Positions 47,301-57,800 are shown, numbered from the stretch's first letter. The stretch: DNA of 64,000 nt from Promerops cafer (GCA_013398275.1 VZSE01002451.1:927776-991775); one strand, 5' to 3'. Numbers and translations are program-made. The notes: generated from the letters alone by a model not told the origin.

Positions 47301-50300
47301 CACAGAGCAGCAGCTCAGGGAAACAATAGTGTAGGAGTAAAGAGAAAGGAAAAGAAATATTATTCAGCTGAATGCCACACTTCCCAAGGGAAACTGCTGC
47401 TCACTGGAAAATGGATTTATGGCCTTTGCAGAAAAAGCAGCATTTCATAGAATCCTAGAATGATTTGTGCTGCAAGGGACATCAAAGAACAGCTCGTTCC
47501 ACCCCCGTGCTATGGGCAGGGACAGCTTTCACTAGACCAGCTTGTTTAGATCCTCATCTAAGATGGCCTTCTAGGGATGGGGCATCCATCCACAGCTTCT
47601 CTGGGCAATCTACTCCAGTGCCTCACCACCCTCCCAGGGAAGAATTTAATCCTAATGTCCAAACTAACCCCATTCTCAGTGTCAGATTCGAATCCTCTAC
47701 TGCTGATGGAGAAACCCGAGTCACATTTAGTGGCAGCAGCCCTTGGCTCCGGTGCCACGGGCTCTCACCTGGCTTCCTGCACCCTGCTGTCACTTCCCCT
47801 GCAGGTGTAGTTCTGGATGTAAACTCCCTTGGCGCAGTTGATGGTGGAGAAGTCCAAGTCACAAACGGCCAGGAAATGCGGCCGCAAGCGCCCGACGGAC
47901 ACTTTGGCAATGTCTGTGAAGGACTGGCTGATGGCACAGCCGAAAACAAAGCAGCCCACTTGCTTGTAGAGAGCTGCCACGTAGGGGTTCTGGATGAAGG
48001 AGCGGGATTTCTCCTTCAGGTAGTGGATGCGGTAGAGCTCTCCCGTTATAATCTGCGAGGGAAGCACAGCAGAGAGGTCAGAGAGCAGGAAAAACCCTGT
48101 GCAAAGCCAGGGCTGGCTGTGCATGCAGGCCTGAGACAGCTCTGGGGTCTCAAACCAGGAGTCTGCTTCTGTAGTGAGGAAGGAGAAGCCATGGCCCTGC
48201 GTCTCTCCATCCTACCCCTCTTCCCTCCCGGTGCTCGGCGTGTTGTTTATGGAAAAATCCAGCAAACAAAACAAAAGAGTAAATTTTGGGTTAGCGCATT
48301 GGCATGTCTTTACAGAAGTGAAATAACACCCCAGCATAGTGGGAAAAGAAAATTGACATAAACCAGACGAAGAATTAGTGTGTGTTGGGAAGGAGAGGCC
48401 AGACTCCCTACCCTCTTATCAAACTGATTTTGGAGGAAAATAAACCCACAGCCTGCTTATCTTCCTCTCTTAAAATCATTAACACAACAAGGGAAGAAAC
48501 AGAAAGCCACAAATTTTTCAGATTATGGCCCAAAAGTTGCTGCTAGCAGACCCAATTCAGACCTCTCAAGGCCTCCAAAAAGTCAAGCCATTTTGGGGCA
48601 TTTCAAGGGGTCTTGCCTTCACATGGAAGCAGATTATGTTTTTCTCGTGTCAGGGGTGCTGAGGTTTGACAATACTGCCATAAATCACTGTCAGGGAGCA
48701 GAGGATCCAACTTCTCACAGTCATGACTCTTAAGAGGCAGGTTAATGAAAATCAGGCTGTGAAATGAAGTCCAAATGTCTCACCTCTCCCAAAGAGCCAA
48801 AGGTTTAAATTGTTCTCCGTCACGCTACACACCTAAATTTTAAGCTCCAGATTTACAGCTTTAGGATTTCATTCATTACTCCGAATGTTTTTATACCTGA
48901 GTAATAAATCGAGGCAGAAGTTTTGTGTTGGTTTTTTTTTTTTTTTTGGATGCCCCCTGGTCCCTGCCTCTCTGGAGTCACGGGGACTGTGATATGTAAA
49001 ATTAACTGTCAAGAAAAATGCCTTCATGTTAATCCCTTTCTGGAGCAGCCAGCAATATTCCTCCCGGCGTGGCAGCCTGCCAGCCAGACGAGGCTCCCCT
49101 GCCTACCTTTTTTAAAAGCTTGACACAACCTTTGGAAACTAATAAACTGGAAAAGTATGGCAATTAGACTAAGAAGAGTTGAAGCTGTATCATTGTTTGA
49201 ACTCACTCGTACCAGGGCTTGAAAAAAACAAAGGTTGACCTAAGGCAGCTGAAATTGCAGCTAAGCAGGCTTTATCAAAGAGAGATACAACTGTAATAAC
49301 AGAAAACAAATGCCAAACTAGAGCAGGCTCTGCTACCGTGCACAGAAATTCTTTGAGTGGCTGCACCACCATTTGGGGTTTACACGCCACAGCTGAGATT
49401 TCCTCTTGGAAATCTGGTAGTGACCAAGGCTTGTTTAGGGAGCTGCATCATTTTAATCCTCACAGTCTCCAAAGACCATGGTTTATCTCCATTTTGAACC
49501 ACTTTCCAGCACAAGCTGCCAGCCAGGAAATCTACTGGCGAGGCCTGCAGAGGGAGGTTGTCCTGGATGGACAAGAGGCTCCTGCACGAGGGAAGGTCCA
49601 CTCCCAAAAGCCTAAATTCACGAGAAGGGGAGCTCTGAGGTTTAAAACTCATGGCTTTCACAGAGGGAAGACCAGACAAATTAAGGATGATATCTGACAC
49701 TGGGAGATGTGCCACTACTGCGAACTCACAAACAGATCCACACAAACCTGAGGTGCTTGGCCTGGGGAAAGGCATGTGACCATTTTAAACAGGGACCAAC
49801 AAAAGTCTGGGGATTAATACTTTTCTCTCACCGTTGGTGGTCTGGGTAATTGCACACATGTAGCAGATTGTAAATTGGAGCCTTCATTCCCTCACTAAAA
49901 TGCTGCTGGGTACCCAGGAACCCCCCCTCCCCCCCCCAGTTAGTGAAAGCCATGGATCAACTTAATGAGAGGCTAAAAACTGGGTAAACTTGGTTTTTTG
50001 GCAGTGCTGTCCCAGATAAAGCAGGAGGGTGAAAAACTAATGCAGCACAGATGTGCACAGACTGGAAGGACATCCTGAAAAGAAAACAAGTTTTAAAGAC
50101 TTCAGGCTCTTCTCATGCCTTCCACTCCTGGCGAGCCATCCACATGGGACATGTGCCATCCCCAGGTGATGGGCACAATTCCCTGGCACACACATTTAAA
50201 AAAGGTGGTCACTAAAGAAGCCAACATCAAACTTTTCTGTCTGTGAATGCTTTTTGCAGACTTTCAGTTGTCAAGTCCATTTTATTGTTATGATAAGGTA

Positions 50301-52641
50301 TCACCAGCAATCCAATTAGCCTGTAATTACTTTTAGAGCTCTTCTAGCCACTTGCTTTTGGTGTAACATTCTCTGTGCTAATCACATTGCAGCGCATCAC
50401 CTTCAGCTGTAAAACAGTCAGCTGATCCAGGTGTGTAACTTAGATCACCTAGCAAATTAATTTTACTGGGAGTTTTTCATAGCCCTTCAAGACCTATCAG
50501 GTGTGGGGACACGGCACCACAGCAGTGGCACCCCTACAAGGCTCAGGAAGAAGAGTGTCACCTTTTCTGGCCATCCAAGGGACAGCCAACAACACATCAA
50601 CCACCCTCTAGCAAGAAGAGCAGTCAGGAGAGAGGTGAGAGTGCACAGCCCAGGGGCACCAGCCTCTCCAGTGTCATCTGCATGGAAATTTGCCTCAAGT
50701 CAGTAAATACACAGACACTAAAACCAAATGCATATCCTCTCCCATCCTGATGGAAGCAAAGGTCTCGCCTCTGCCGTTTACTTCACAAACTCTCTGGGTG
50801 TCCTCAAGCCACTTAAAACATGACCTGGACCTTTTTACCCCAGGCTAGACTGCCTGTGATGCCACGTAAAGCAAGGGCATGAAATTTTGGCTGCTCCATC
50901 CCAAAAGCCAGCTCCCTGGAAGTCCTCATAACCACTGCCCTGCCTTCCAAAGGCAAACGATGTGAGCGAAAGGAGCGGAGTCAGTGCTCTGTGGATTTGG
51001 AAGGAATTCCTATTATGCTACAGTAATTCTGGTATCTGGGTTACATCTGAAAAAGGAGGTCAGGCTGACTTGAATTTTCCATGCAGGCTGCCATAGCAAA
51101 GAAATCTGTTGCTTCAGTTCCTCGTTAGCCATTTGTGTCACTCAACAGTAAATAACTGAGCTTTTGAATTTACCTTATTAAGTTACATTTGTTGTGGGCA
51201 CAGTGAAACCAGGGCAGAACCATCCAATTCTTTGGGGATTTTCATTCTCTTTTAATTGACCTGCTATTTCGTGGTACAGAGTTGATGGATCACACAGGCA
51301 GCTGATTATGTTTCCAGTTTCTGTTCCAACTCCTGTATTTGCCACTGCCTCATTAGGGATCAGAAGCACACTCTGCATGGAGCTGGCGTGCCGATAGCTC
51401 CGGCAGTAATGCAAAAATGAGAGGCTTTTTCATTTCATTTTTATGGCTTTTCCACACTCAGGGGTCATTCACCTGCAGGGCAAAATTCTGTGTTTATAGG
51501 ACTGGGGGCCTGGCACCTTTTGGGCTTGTTTTGGGGAAGGCGGGGGGCAGTGCCATCCTAAAATATCTATTGCCCATGACATTCCATCCATGAGGAAAGG
51601 TGAAAGGGGAACAAGTGCTTCTGACCTCTCCATCTCCATCCCTCCCTGAAGGAGCAAGAGGAAGGTGGCACCTCTGGGAAAGCACCTGAGCTGTTCTGGC
51701 AGCAGGTGAGAAGGAAAATGTAGGTACTTTTCATAGGGGAATTTCATCTTAGCTGGAAGTGTTTAAGCAACAGCCAGGAGACACCTCTTGTCTTCTGCTC
51801 CAGACCAGGCACACGTGGGCATCAGGAGGCTCAACTCATGGGCTGACTTCAGCTTCTTGGCTGACAAATAAAGCTCCTGCCATGCAATCATTTCCTAGCA
51901 CAGCTCTAGAAAAACTGGCAGAAGGAGAATGAAGAGGCGTTGGGAAGGTGGGACATTAGCTACGTTTTACAGCAAGGACTCTGGGAATATGCTCCCCATG
52001 GAAGGTTTAATTGTCTTTTAAAAACGGCTGTAATATGCAATCTCTTAAAAACCTAATACTAACCTGTTAAATTTTCCAGGCACTGGTTAGCTGAAAAGAT
52101 GTATCCTTTCTTTGTTTTTCAAACCTTATAAAATAGGCAAATACCACGAGTTATTTGAATAGGGACAAACCATGCCAAGTCTTTACTGACACTCAAGTGT
52201 TTTTGCCTCTACTCTGAACTCCTACTGGAGGGTGAAAAAGTTCTTGTGAAGCTCACAGACTTGCCCAAACAGCTTTGGGCCTGTTTACAGCCCTCAAGAG
52301 TAATCTCATTCCTCTCATTACAGGCTTTCATTTGTAAATGTTTGCAACTCCACGCTTACAGAAGTCAAACAATTGCAGAGGAGATGTGCACCCGGCAGAT
52401 ATCAGGGGCAGCATTAGCAGGACAAAGAGGTGCCAAAAAACCCCTCCCAGGACAGAGGGGGAGGTTCTGGAGGTGGGACTCACCGCGAGGATGGCGATGA
52501 GGATGCCCGCAGCACACAGCACCGCGTCGTTGATGGTTTCCACGTTCTTCTGCGGGTACCTGATGCTGTCGTCGTCGCAGTAGAAGCCCCTCTGGTAGGG
52601 TTGGATTGTGCTTGTCTCGATGATGAGGAAGGGCAACCCGG
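35248..52641 (-). CDS. PLPP3: PLPP3 (phospholipid phosphatase 3), exons 2-6; 5' end outside window
   Basis: Five exons join in frame (52641-52484, 48052-47769, 46806-46749, 39860-39684, 35373-35248) to give 266 residues and a TAG stop. The product is a six-pass membrane ecto-phosphatase of the PAP2/LPP family that removes phosphate from lysophosphatidate, phosphatidate, ceramide-1-phosphate and sphingosine-1-phosphate at the plasma membrane. The three family motifs are visible: KVSVGRLRP (K-x6-RP), SGH in KSFFSGHAS, and SRVSDHKHHPTD (SR-x5-H-x3-D), so the enzyme should be active. The C-terminus IRKEILSPVDIIERNNHHNM identifies PLPP3 rather than PLPP1 or PLPP2. Introns 2-5 are 4431, 962, 6888 and 4310 bp, all GT-AG. 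Exon 1 (about 47 codons in human, recalled from memory) was not found, and intron 1 runs off the right edge. With an exon 1 of that size the protein would be about 313 residues, against 311 in human. No frameshift or premature stop is seen. Confidence 0.96.
35374..39683 (-). other. PLPP3 intron 5 (4310 bp)
   Basis: GTGAGT...CTGCAG intron. It contains no CR1 that I can see. The stretch 38000-38850 is stop-poor and GC-richer, with long overlapping ORFs on both strands that I judge to be chance. An AT-rich stretch at about 37270-37470 with a 9-bp inverted repeat looks like a possible regulatory element. In humans an endothelial, flow-responsive enhancer linked to coronary disease lies in PLPP3 intron 5, which makes this intron worth aligning. 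Confidence 0.85.
37371..37408. repeat. 9-bp inverted repeat in intron 5
   Basis: TGTGTTAAA at 37371-37379 and its exact reverse complement TTTAACACA at 37400-37408 are separated by 20 bases. It sits in AT-rich, non-repetitive sequence. Confidence 0.7.
39684..39860 (-). CDS. PLPP3: PLPP3 exon 5 (TM4 end, TM5, catalytic motif 3, TM6)
   Basis: This 177-bp, phase-0 exon encodes 59 residues between acceptor TTCCCACAG and donor GTGAGT. It starts FYLQARFTWKGARLL (end of TM4 and the cytosolic loop), continues through LLQFTLIMMAFYTGL (TM5), then motif C3 SRVSDHKHHPTD, and DVLAGFAQGALVAYCV (TM6). In this family the first histidine of C3 is the nucleophile that forms the phosphohistidine intermediate, and the aspartate orients it. 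All motif residues are present. The region is almost identical to the mammalian protein as recalled, with K for R after TW, T for S in HHPTD, and YCV for CCI. Confidence 0.97.
40480..40700. promoter_or_regulatory. GC/CpG-rich patch in intron 4, candidate regulatory element
   Basis: CpG-richer than the surrounding intron. It contains TGTGGGAA (40590-40597, matching the RBPJ/CSL core) inside a small inverted repeat GTTCC...GGAAC (40585-40598), and GGGCGGGAA (40608-40616, E2F-like). Motif matches alone are weak evidence. Confidence 0.3.
41431..41449. repeat. (CTG)6 microsatellite
   Basis: About six CTG units in intron 4, near-perfect. No coding role. Confidence 0.9.
44865..44905 (-). mobile_element. 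Decayed CR1 3' end fragment
   Basis: ATCACAGAATCATTTAGGTGGAAGAG... followed by CCTTAAGATT resembles the reverse complement of the CR1 3' end. It is short and diverged, so the call is tentative. Confidence 0.45.
46577..46636. repeat. 34-bp-offset direct duplication with internal hairpin
   Basis: TATCCTAAATAACACCA occurs at 46577 and again at 46611. ATAACACC (46585-46592) and GGTGTTAT (46604-46611) form a perfect 8-bp stem with an 11-base loop. It lies in intron 4, about 110-170 bases past the exon 4 donor. Confidence 0.75.
46749..46806 (-). CDS. PLPP3: PLPP3 exon 4 (catalytic motif 2, SGH)
   Basis: This is a short 58-bp exon between acceptor TTTTGCAG and donor GTAAGT. Its first base completes an Arg codon split with exon 3. 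It then encodes 19 residues, KSFFSGHASFSLYTMLYLV. The SGH triad is PAP2 motif C2, whose histidine is the general acid that protonates the leaving group in this superfamily. SLYTMLYLV begins TM4, completed by FYLQARF in exon 5. Human has LYLQARF at the junction, so the change is conservative. Skipping this 58-bp exon would shift the frame and remove a catalytic residue. Confidence 0.95.
46807..47768 (-). other. PLPP3 intron 3 (962 bp) containing a CR1
   Basis: GTGAGAGC...TTGCAG intron. Roughly a quarter of it is a CR1 fragment (47445-47690) whose end sits about 80 bases from the exon 3 donor. The rest shows no recognisable feature. Confidence 0.9.
47445..47690 (-). mobile_element. CR1 LINE fragment, 3' end
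   Basis: Reading plus, it begins TTTCATAGAATCCTAGAATG and continues through recognisable CR1 3' sequence (GGGACATCAAAGAACAGCTCG, TATGGGCAGGGACAGCTTTC, CAGTGCCTCACCACCCTCCC), the reverse complement of the CR1 consensus. It is 5'-truncated, as is usual, and moderately diverged, hence old. The distal boundary is approximate. Confidence 0.85.
47769..48052 (-). CDS. PLPP3: PLPP3 exon 3 (TM2-TM3, catalytic motif 1, large extracellular loop)
   Basis: This 284-bp exon lies between acceptor TCCCTCGCAG and donor GTGAGAGC. It encodes 94 residues plus two bases of an Arg codon. Residues 1-8 finish TM2. NPYVAALYKQVGCFVFGCAI leads into TM3, followed by the conserved ISQSFTDIAK. Catalytic motif C1 is KVSVGRLRPHF at exon residues 50-60. 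The rest is the extracellular loop that holds the adhesion motif and glycosylation site in mammals. Here the loop reads CRGSDS, so the tripeptide is RGS rather than human RGD. The human N-C-S sequon is N-C-A, while N-Y-T creates a new potential sequon. There are single-residue insertions relative to human at YLKEKS (Glu) and KGVYIQN (Val). The plus-strand 298-residue ORF over this exon is its antisense shadow. Confidence 0.96.
49921..49938. repeat. Poly-C tract
   Basis: Seventeen of eighteen bases are C, interrupted by one T. Error-prone for sequencing. Confidence 0.9.
50220..50490. promoter_or_regulatory. Candidate conserved enhancer in PLPP3 intron 2
   Basis: Unique AT-rich sequence with a dense cluster of developmental factor-like sites: ATTGTT (50284-50289, SOX-like), GATAAG (50292-50297, GATA), CAATTAG (about 50313) and TAATTA (50324-50329, homeodomain), and two CAGCTG E-boxes with a nearby CAGGTGTG between about 50405 and 50435. 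No repeat similarity and no open frame. Conservation was not tested. Confidence 0.4.
52484..52641 (-). CDS. PLPP3: PLPP3 exon 2 (end of TM1, first extracellular loop, start of TM2)
   Basis: This 158-bp exon follows a TTCCTTGTAG acceptor and ends at a GTGAGT donor. It begins with the last two bases of an Ala codon and then encodes 52 residues starting GLPFLIIETSTIQPY. The first residues finish TM1. The segment around RGFYCDDDSIRYP is the first extracellular loop, and ETINDAVLCAAGILIAILA enters TM2. The start phase (one base of the codon carried by exon 1) matches the human gene structure as I remember it. The loop contains acidic DDD where human has a less acidic stretch. The next exon continues in phase 0 with IITGE, restoring the family AILAIITGE sequence. 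Confidence 0.95.
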
Positions 52642-54419
52642 CTACAAGGAAGGGGAGACAACAACCAAACCCATCAGCAATACAGGCAAAAACAAGCAGC
52701 TCACAAAAAACCCCCCAAGATTCAACTGGAAAACCCCCTGCAAACCACGCATCACCATCCCTGGTGCGTTTCTTTCCATATCGCTATCTTTCCAAAGGGA
52801 ATAGCGCTGGGATTTGTTTTTCCAAGCTGGTCTTGCAGGGAAAAAGCATCTCCTCTGTTATGGTTATCAGATGTCTGCGCAGCCTGGTTCCAGTTAAGCC
52901 CTGTGCACTGCAAATATTAACTTACAGGAACAGACCCCTGGAGCAATCCCTCTGCAAAAGGCCATGAAAACCAATCTGGCACTTTTCTCCAGGGAGGGCC
53001 CGATGCTCTTCCGAGAGCGCCGGGCAGAGCAGCCCAGAGCTGTGCAAACAAACACGGCAGGATTGAGTATCTGCAGGGCTTCTCTGCTACCTGGCCAGCC
53101 CAGCTACTCTCCATCCCCATCACTTCCCTGCCTTTGAAGCTTCCCTTGGCTCACTCCTCCTTGTATTTACAGGGTGTATTGACAGTTTTCTGCGAGTGTT
53201 TGTACCCACTAATGCACCAAACATGTGCTTTGAGCAGCTGTGGGACACCCATCCGTGCAAGGAGCAGAGCATCCACAAAGGCCGATGAACTCCCATCAGA
53301 GCTCGTCCACCTTCAGTCACAATAAAGTCACGTGAAATCTGGGTTTTAAATGCTATCTGTGAACACTCTGTGCAGGATTCCTGGGTCTGTACAGCTTGGC
53401 TGGATCTTTGCACCAGGCAGGGAGCAGATCTGCTCAAGAACATGGGTTAGGACACACAGTATGGAGGGGACACCTGGAAATTGTGGCACGTCTGTAACAC
53501 CATGGTTTTTTTACATTTTTCAGACAAATACAGCACTGCCTCAAACCTAGAAGGGTGTTTCCCAGCCACAGTGTCACCTTGGGCAGGGCAGCCTCCTTCC
53601 CTTTGCCTCAGTTTCCCCATCCATCTTTGCTGTTAAGCCCATCATCGAGAGGAGCACTACATCCCCACAAAACCAAGCCCCAAATTCCCTGAAACCCATG
53701 TTCAGAGTAAATCACAAGCCACAAGGTACAGGAAACCCTCCTCCCACTTGCAGAGCGAAACCCAGGTAAGGGGAAAAACAAATGCACAGTGGTTCCAGCT
53801 GTCCTTGGGCCAAGACAACAGGTCTCACACCCAGATCCTACAGAAGGCAATGGGGAATACCTGTCGACCACTAACTTGCTTAAGTATCTGTGGGTTTGTT
53901 TACACAGCTAGCAGTCAAAGACATCAGAGGGTTTTTCCTTCTAAAATGGATAAAATTAATAAATAAAAAATGAAGCCCTGTTGGGTCTGACCCAAAGTTG
54001 TCCACAGTACATTTGTAGTGAACACCATCTGCTAGATGTGATTAGCAAGGGCACCATGCTTGTTGTTCAGAAGTGTCACCAAAATAATGTTCCCCATGTT
54101 CTCCACATGAACCACTCTCTGGATTTCGCTTTGCGCAATCCCCTTTGGCTCCTTTTCCTGTATGTTAATGGGTTTGCCTAAGCCAGGATTGCTACAGGGT
54201 TTTGTTAGTCTTAAGAAAAAACTCCATCACCTGTGAGCAGGGACAACGCACACTGAAGTAAAATTTTCAGGTACTCAACAGTGGTGTAGGCCACTGCTCA
54301 GGACCCCTTTCAGATCCTCTCAAAAACTCTGGAAATGGGTTAATTGCAAGTTCTGGGCCCCGAGTTGCTTGGCAAGGCGGGACACTTTCCACCACATGTG
54401 TGAACCAGCGAGGAACAGT

Positions 54420-54720
54420 TTCAGAACTGCCCGCCCAGCTCCGATTCGGTAAATAAAATCGGACATCTCGCGCGAATCCAGTCCAACTTCATTCCACGAT
54501 TTAACCGTCTTGCTGCCCAGCCAGCTTGGCCCTAAAAGCCTGCCTCTGATGCCAGCCATCCCATTTTAACGGGCCATTTAAGAGACCCTCAGGTTTCCCG
54601 ATGAGGAATGGCAGGGGGAGAAGCGCTAACGTCGCTGGGCGCGATCCGGTTTCGCGCGCGCGCACGGAGCGGCGGCACGGGGTTGAACTCGGGGAGTAGA
54701 CACACCACGGTTACGTGGCT
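54420..54720. promoter_or_regulatory. CpG-rich patch in intron 1, possible alternative promoter
   Basis: CpGs cluster sharply (CTCGCGCGAATCC near 54466; a CGCGCGCGCGCAC run at 54653-54665; GGAGCGGCGGCACGGGG just after), in otherwise CpG-poor intron. The alternating CG run could adopt Z-DNA. No exon with a good donor was identified. Confidence 0.35.
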
Positions 54721-54827
54721 CATTGTTATTCCTCCAGTTCCTCTTGTTAATGGCTTTCACATGACAGGTCTGTAAAACACATGTTCCCACAGACAATAAA
54801 ATACATCTGAAAGCTAAAACCGGCCCT

Positions 54828-54844
54828 AAAAAAAAAAAAAAAAA
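54828..54844. repeat. Poly-A tract
   Basis: Seventeen consecutive A. No retroposed body recognised beside it. Confidence 0.9.
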
Positions 54845-57800
54845 TTAAAGAAAAAATGACAATAGTGGTCCTATATGTTCTGTGAACCCAGGAATAATAA
54901 AGATTTGTTTCTCCTTCATTCATTGAGCAGCGTGGGGTCGTATTTCCGTGTTTCAGTTATATGTACACTTGCCACAGCTATAATAAGAGCGTAAGTGACC
55001 TATATGGGACACATTTTCATAAAGCACATAGGCATAGTTTGGAAAATCCAATGGGTTTGTTTTCTCTCCTACAAACTTGTGGTTTAGTGGGATATTGCCA
55101 ATCAAGTCTTGATATTTTTCCAGCAAAACACTAACCTCAGATTCCCTTTTTTTTTTTCCCTTCCCTTTTTTTTAACATGAGAAACATAAACACGCTCCCT
55201 ATAACTGAATGAGTATTACTTACAAGACATAACATGCCTTTGATTTTGAGGGTTGGGTGAGAGGCTGCTCTTTCACCCAAGGAAAGGAAGACCCCAGCCC
55301 ATGACAAACAATAAATTGTGCTCAAGATGGCTCTTCTTCCACGAGCTTGTTTCTTGGAGGATGGGTTGTCTGAGGGACTAAGTCACCACCCACTTTTTTT
55401 TTTTGCCAACGGGGTTCCAGCACAGAGAAACCTGCAGTGGTGCCAAAAGGCTGCCAGAGCATGGGCTTTGCAGAAAATAACACTACAGAGGGAAGTCTGG
55501 AAGAAGACAGAAAATTAAATGCAGAGAGAGATGCCTTTGGGATCCCTCAAACGAAACACCACAGAGACATTATTCACACTAGGAGATCTGCCTGAGGCAA
55601 AAGGATCCAGAAGTGGGGCTTACAGCCCACACACCTTGGGAATGGAAGGCAAGCAGAGTAGGGCTGTACTGTGAGGATGGAACATCTGGCCTCATCGCCT
55701 CTCCTGCCCCAGTCTGCCTCTCTCAGTCAGCATTTCAACAGGGAATTCAGAGTGTGCATCCCTGGCTGCAGATCTACAGATTCAACAGCTGAACCCCATA
55801 AAGGTGTTAAGGCTTCCACCTCCGCCACTTCCCATCCCTACACACGGTACTGAACTATTGAGGATACAAGAGGTTATTTCAGGAAACAGTGACTTGCACT
55901 GAAGTGAGTGACAGATGTACAGGGCAGGCAAAAAAATTACACTGATTTTGGGGATGTTCACTTTTCTCCAAAAATGGTACTATCTGGTCATTCTGTCTCT
56001 GGGTACAACTCACCTACATGTGCAGACTGACTGCAAAATCTTTAGGAACGCTGCAGAAGGGCCTCACATCTTCCTTAATACTGGTACCTCCATGCTGAGA
56101 AATGACACAGAAGCCTGTGGACCATGTCCTAAAGCATGGACACAACACTGGCACCTCCAAAGGGACCTGTGCAACCAGAGAAGGGCTGCTATCCCCATCT
56201 CATGGGAAACCAAAGCTCAAAACAAAGGATTTGCTTCTTCCAATGCAATAAACGGTGCTGAAATTACCTTCTGACCTGTAACATCCTTCACAAGGTGAAG
56301 GAAAGTTTCTTTTCCTTGTACAACGGGGATTTTTTTGCTTTCATAACAGAACAAGGAAATCCCAACCACAAGCTTTTATCCAGCTCTGCTGTAGGAGATC
56401 AAACACAGCTCCAAACCATGAGCATAACAGAATTCTCTCAGGGACTGATCCTGCCCCATCCAAACGGGCTCAGCCCCACTCCGAGTGGCACGGAGCAGGT
56501 GTGGACACCAAGGAATTGTGTGAGGCACTGCGGGATGCTGTGGGGCTGGACATTGAAAAATGATGTTGCTTTTGTTGGGAGGAAGTCCAAGTGACTTGGT
56601 GACCTCTAACTGCTGGTGTCCTGTGCTAAGGTATTTCAGAGCAGGGTTTAATTTATTTGTCTTTCCATTTAATAAAGCCAATCGAGTTTGGAAATCTAGC
56701 ACCAAGGAAAAAAATATTCCTTTCTTTGGTCAGCACCTTTATTAAGAGGCAGTTAATAGGCAATAATCCTGAGAAGGCTGGCAGCTTGAAAGCTAAAACC
56801 CCTACACAAAAACCCCGTGTACTCTCTGACCAGCTTGAAATGTGCATAAAAATCAAAGGCAGGAGAAAAAAGGGCTCTGTGTTGGGTACAGCACTTTGAA
56901 TCTCAGAGTCTTTGAAAAGTTAACACTCATGCAGATTTAATGGGGGGGAAAAAAAAATTAAAAAGGGGATAAGCTTTCATTGGCTGCTCATCAAAAAGTG
57001 GAAGGAGTGGAAGGCAAGAAGCATTTGTGCAGTGACCTACCCAGACCACTCTCATCTTCCCAGCCCAGCCTTCACCTTTGCACCAAATTAAGCACCATCA
57101 CCACCTTTTCCTTTTTAAATGTCTGGTTTTGGTGGAGTTTAGGGCATTTTTCCCATTAAATCTTTGTTCTTTAACCCTGCAGGTCAGTGGGATGTTGCTG
57201 GCTACCTCAACAAAGCAATGGTACTTTCTAACAAATATTCCATGATGCTTTTGCCTGCCACTGTCCAGGCCCTGGGTGTTCTCAGGGTTTCACTAGATTA
57301 GACATCCACCTAAATAAGTGAAAAAGACCATTAATTAATTTAGCAGGACTGAGTGGGGTATCTAATTCCTTACTCAAGTCACACTGTAAATATTTGGGTA
57401 CCTACAAGAGACAGGCTCTCTATTTGAAGTACTTAGTGGCTGATCTTGGGTACATATAAACCTTATTTGGTTTACAATATTTGTACATATTTAAAAACGC
57501 ATATAAACTAGATTAGCCTACGGTAGGCTTTTATTGGGGCTTTAAAAGTTGGCTTCCCAAAACTTTCAGAGAAGAATTGCAGCACTGCAAGGCCAGCCTT
57601 GGCAACTGCTGCAAGACCAAGCAATTCTTGAAGCCAACTTACACTGTACATGTATAAATATATAAATAAAATTTAATAACCCAACAAACAGAAGTATTTC
57701 CACATTTCTGCCATATCAGGCATGTGCTGTCAGTCAAAACAGAACCCAGCTCTGCACCAGCACTGGGTGTATCTGAAGGAATGGTAGGAGCGTGGTCAGC

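Larger units (their letters stand above)
48053..52483 (-). other. PLPP3 intron 2 (4431 bp)
   Basis: GTGAGT...CTCGCAG intron. No transposon recognised. It contains a poly-T tract near 48932-48947, a C-run at 49921-49938, and a motif-rich non-repetitive stretch at 50220-50490 that is a candidate conserved enhancer. Confidence 0.85.

Noticed and set aside
47465..48361. 298-residue plus-strand ORF, the longest in the window
   Set aside because: It is the antisense of PLPP3 exon 3 extended into CR1 and intron 3 sequence. The minus-strand reading matches a known protein family with correct splice sites.
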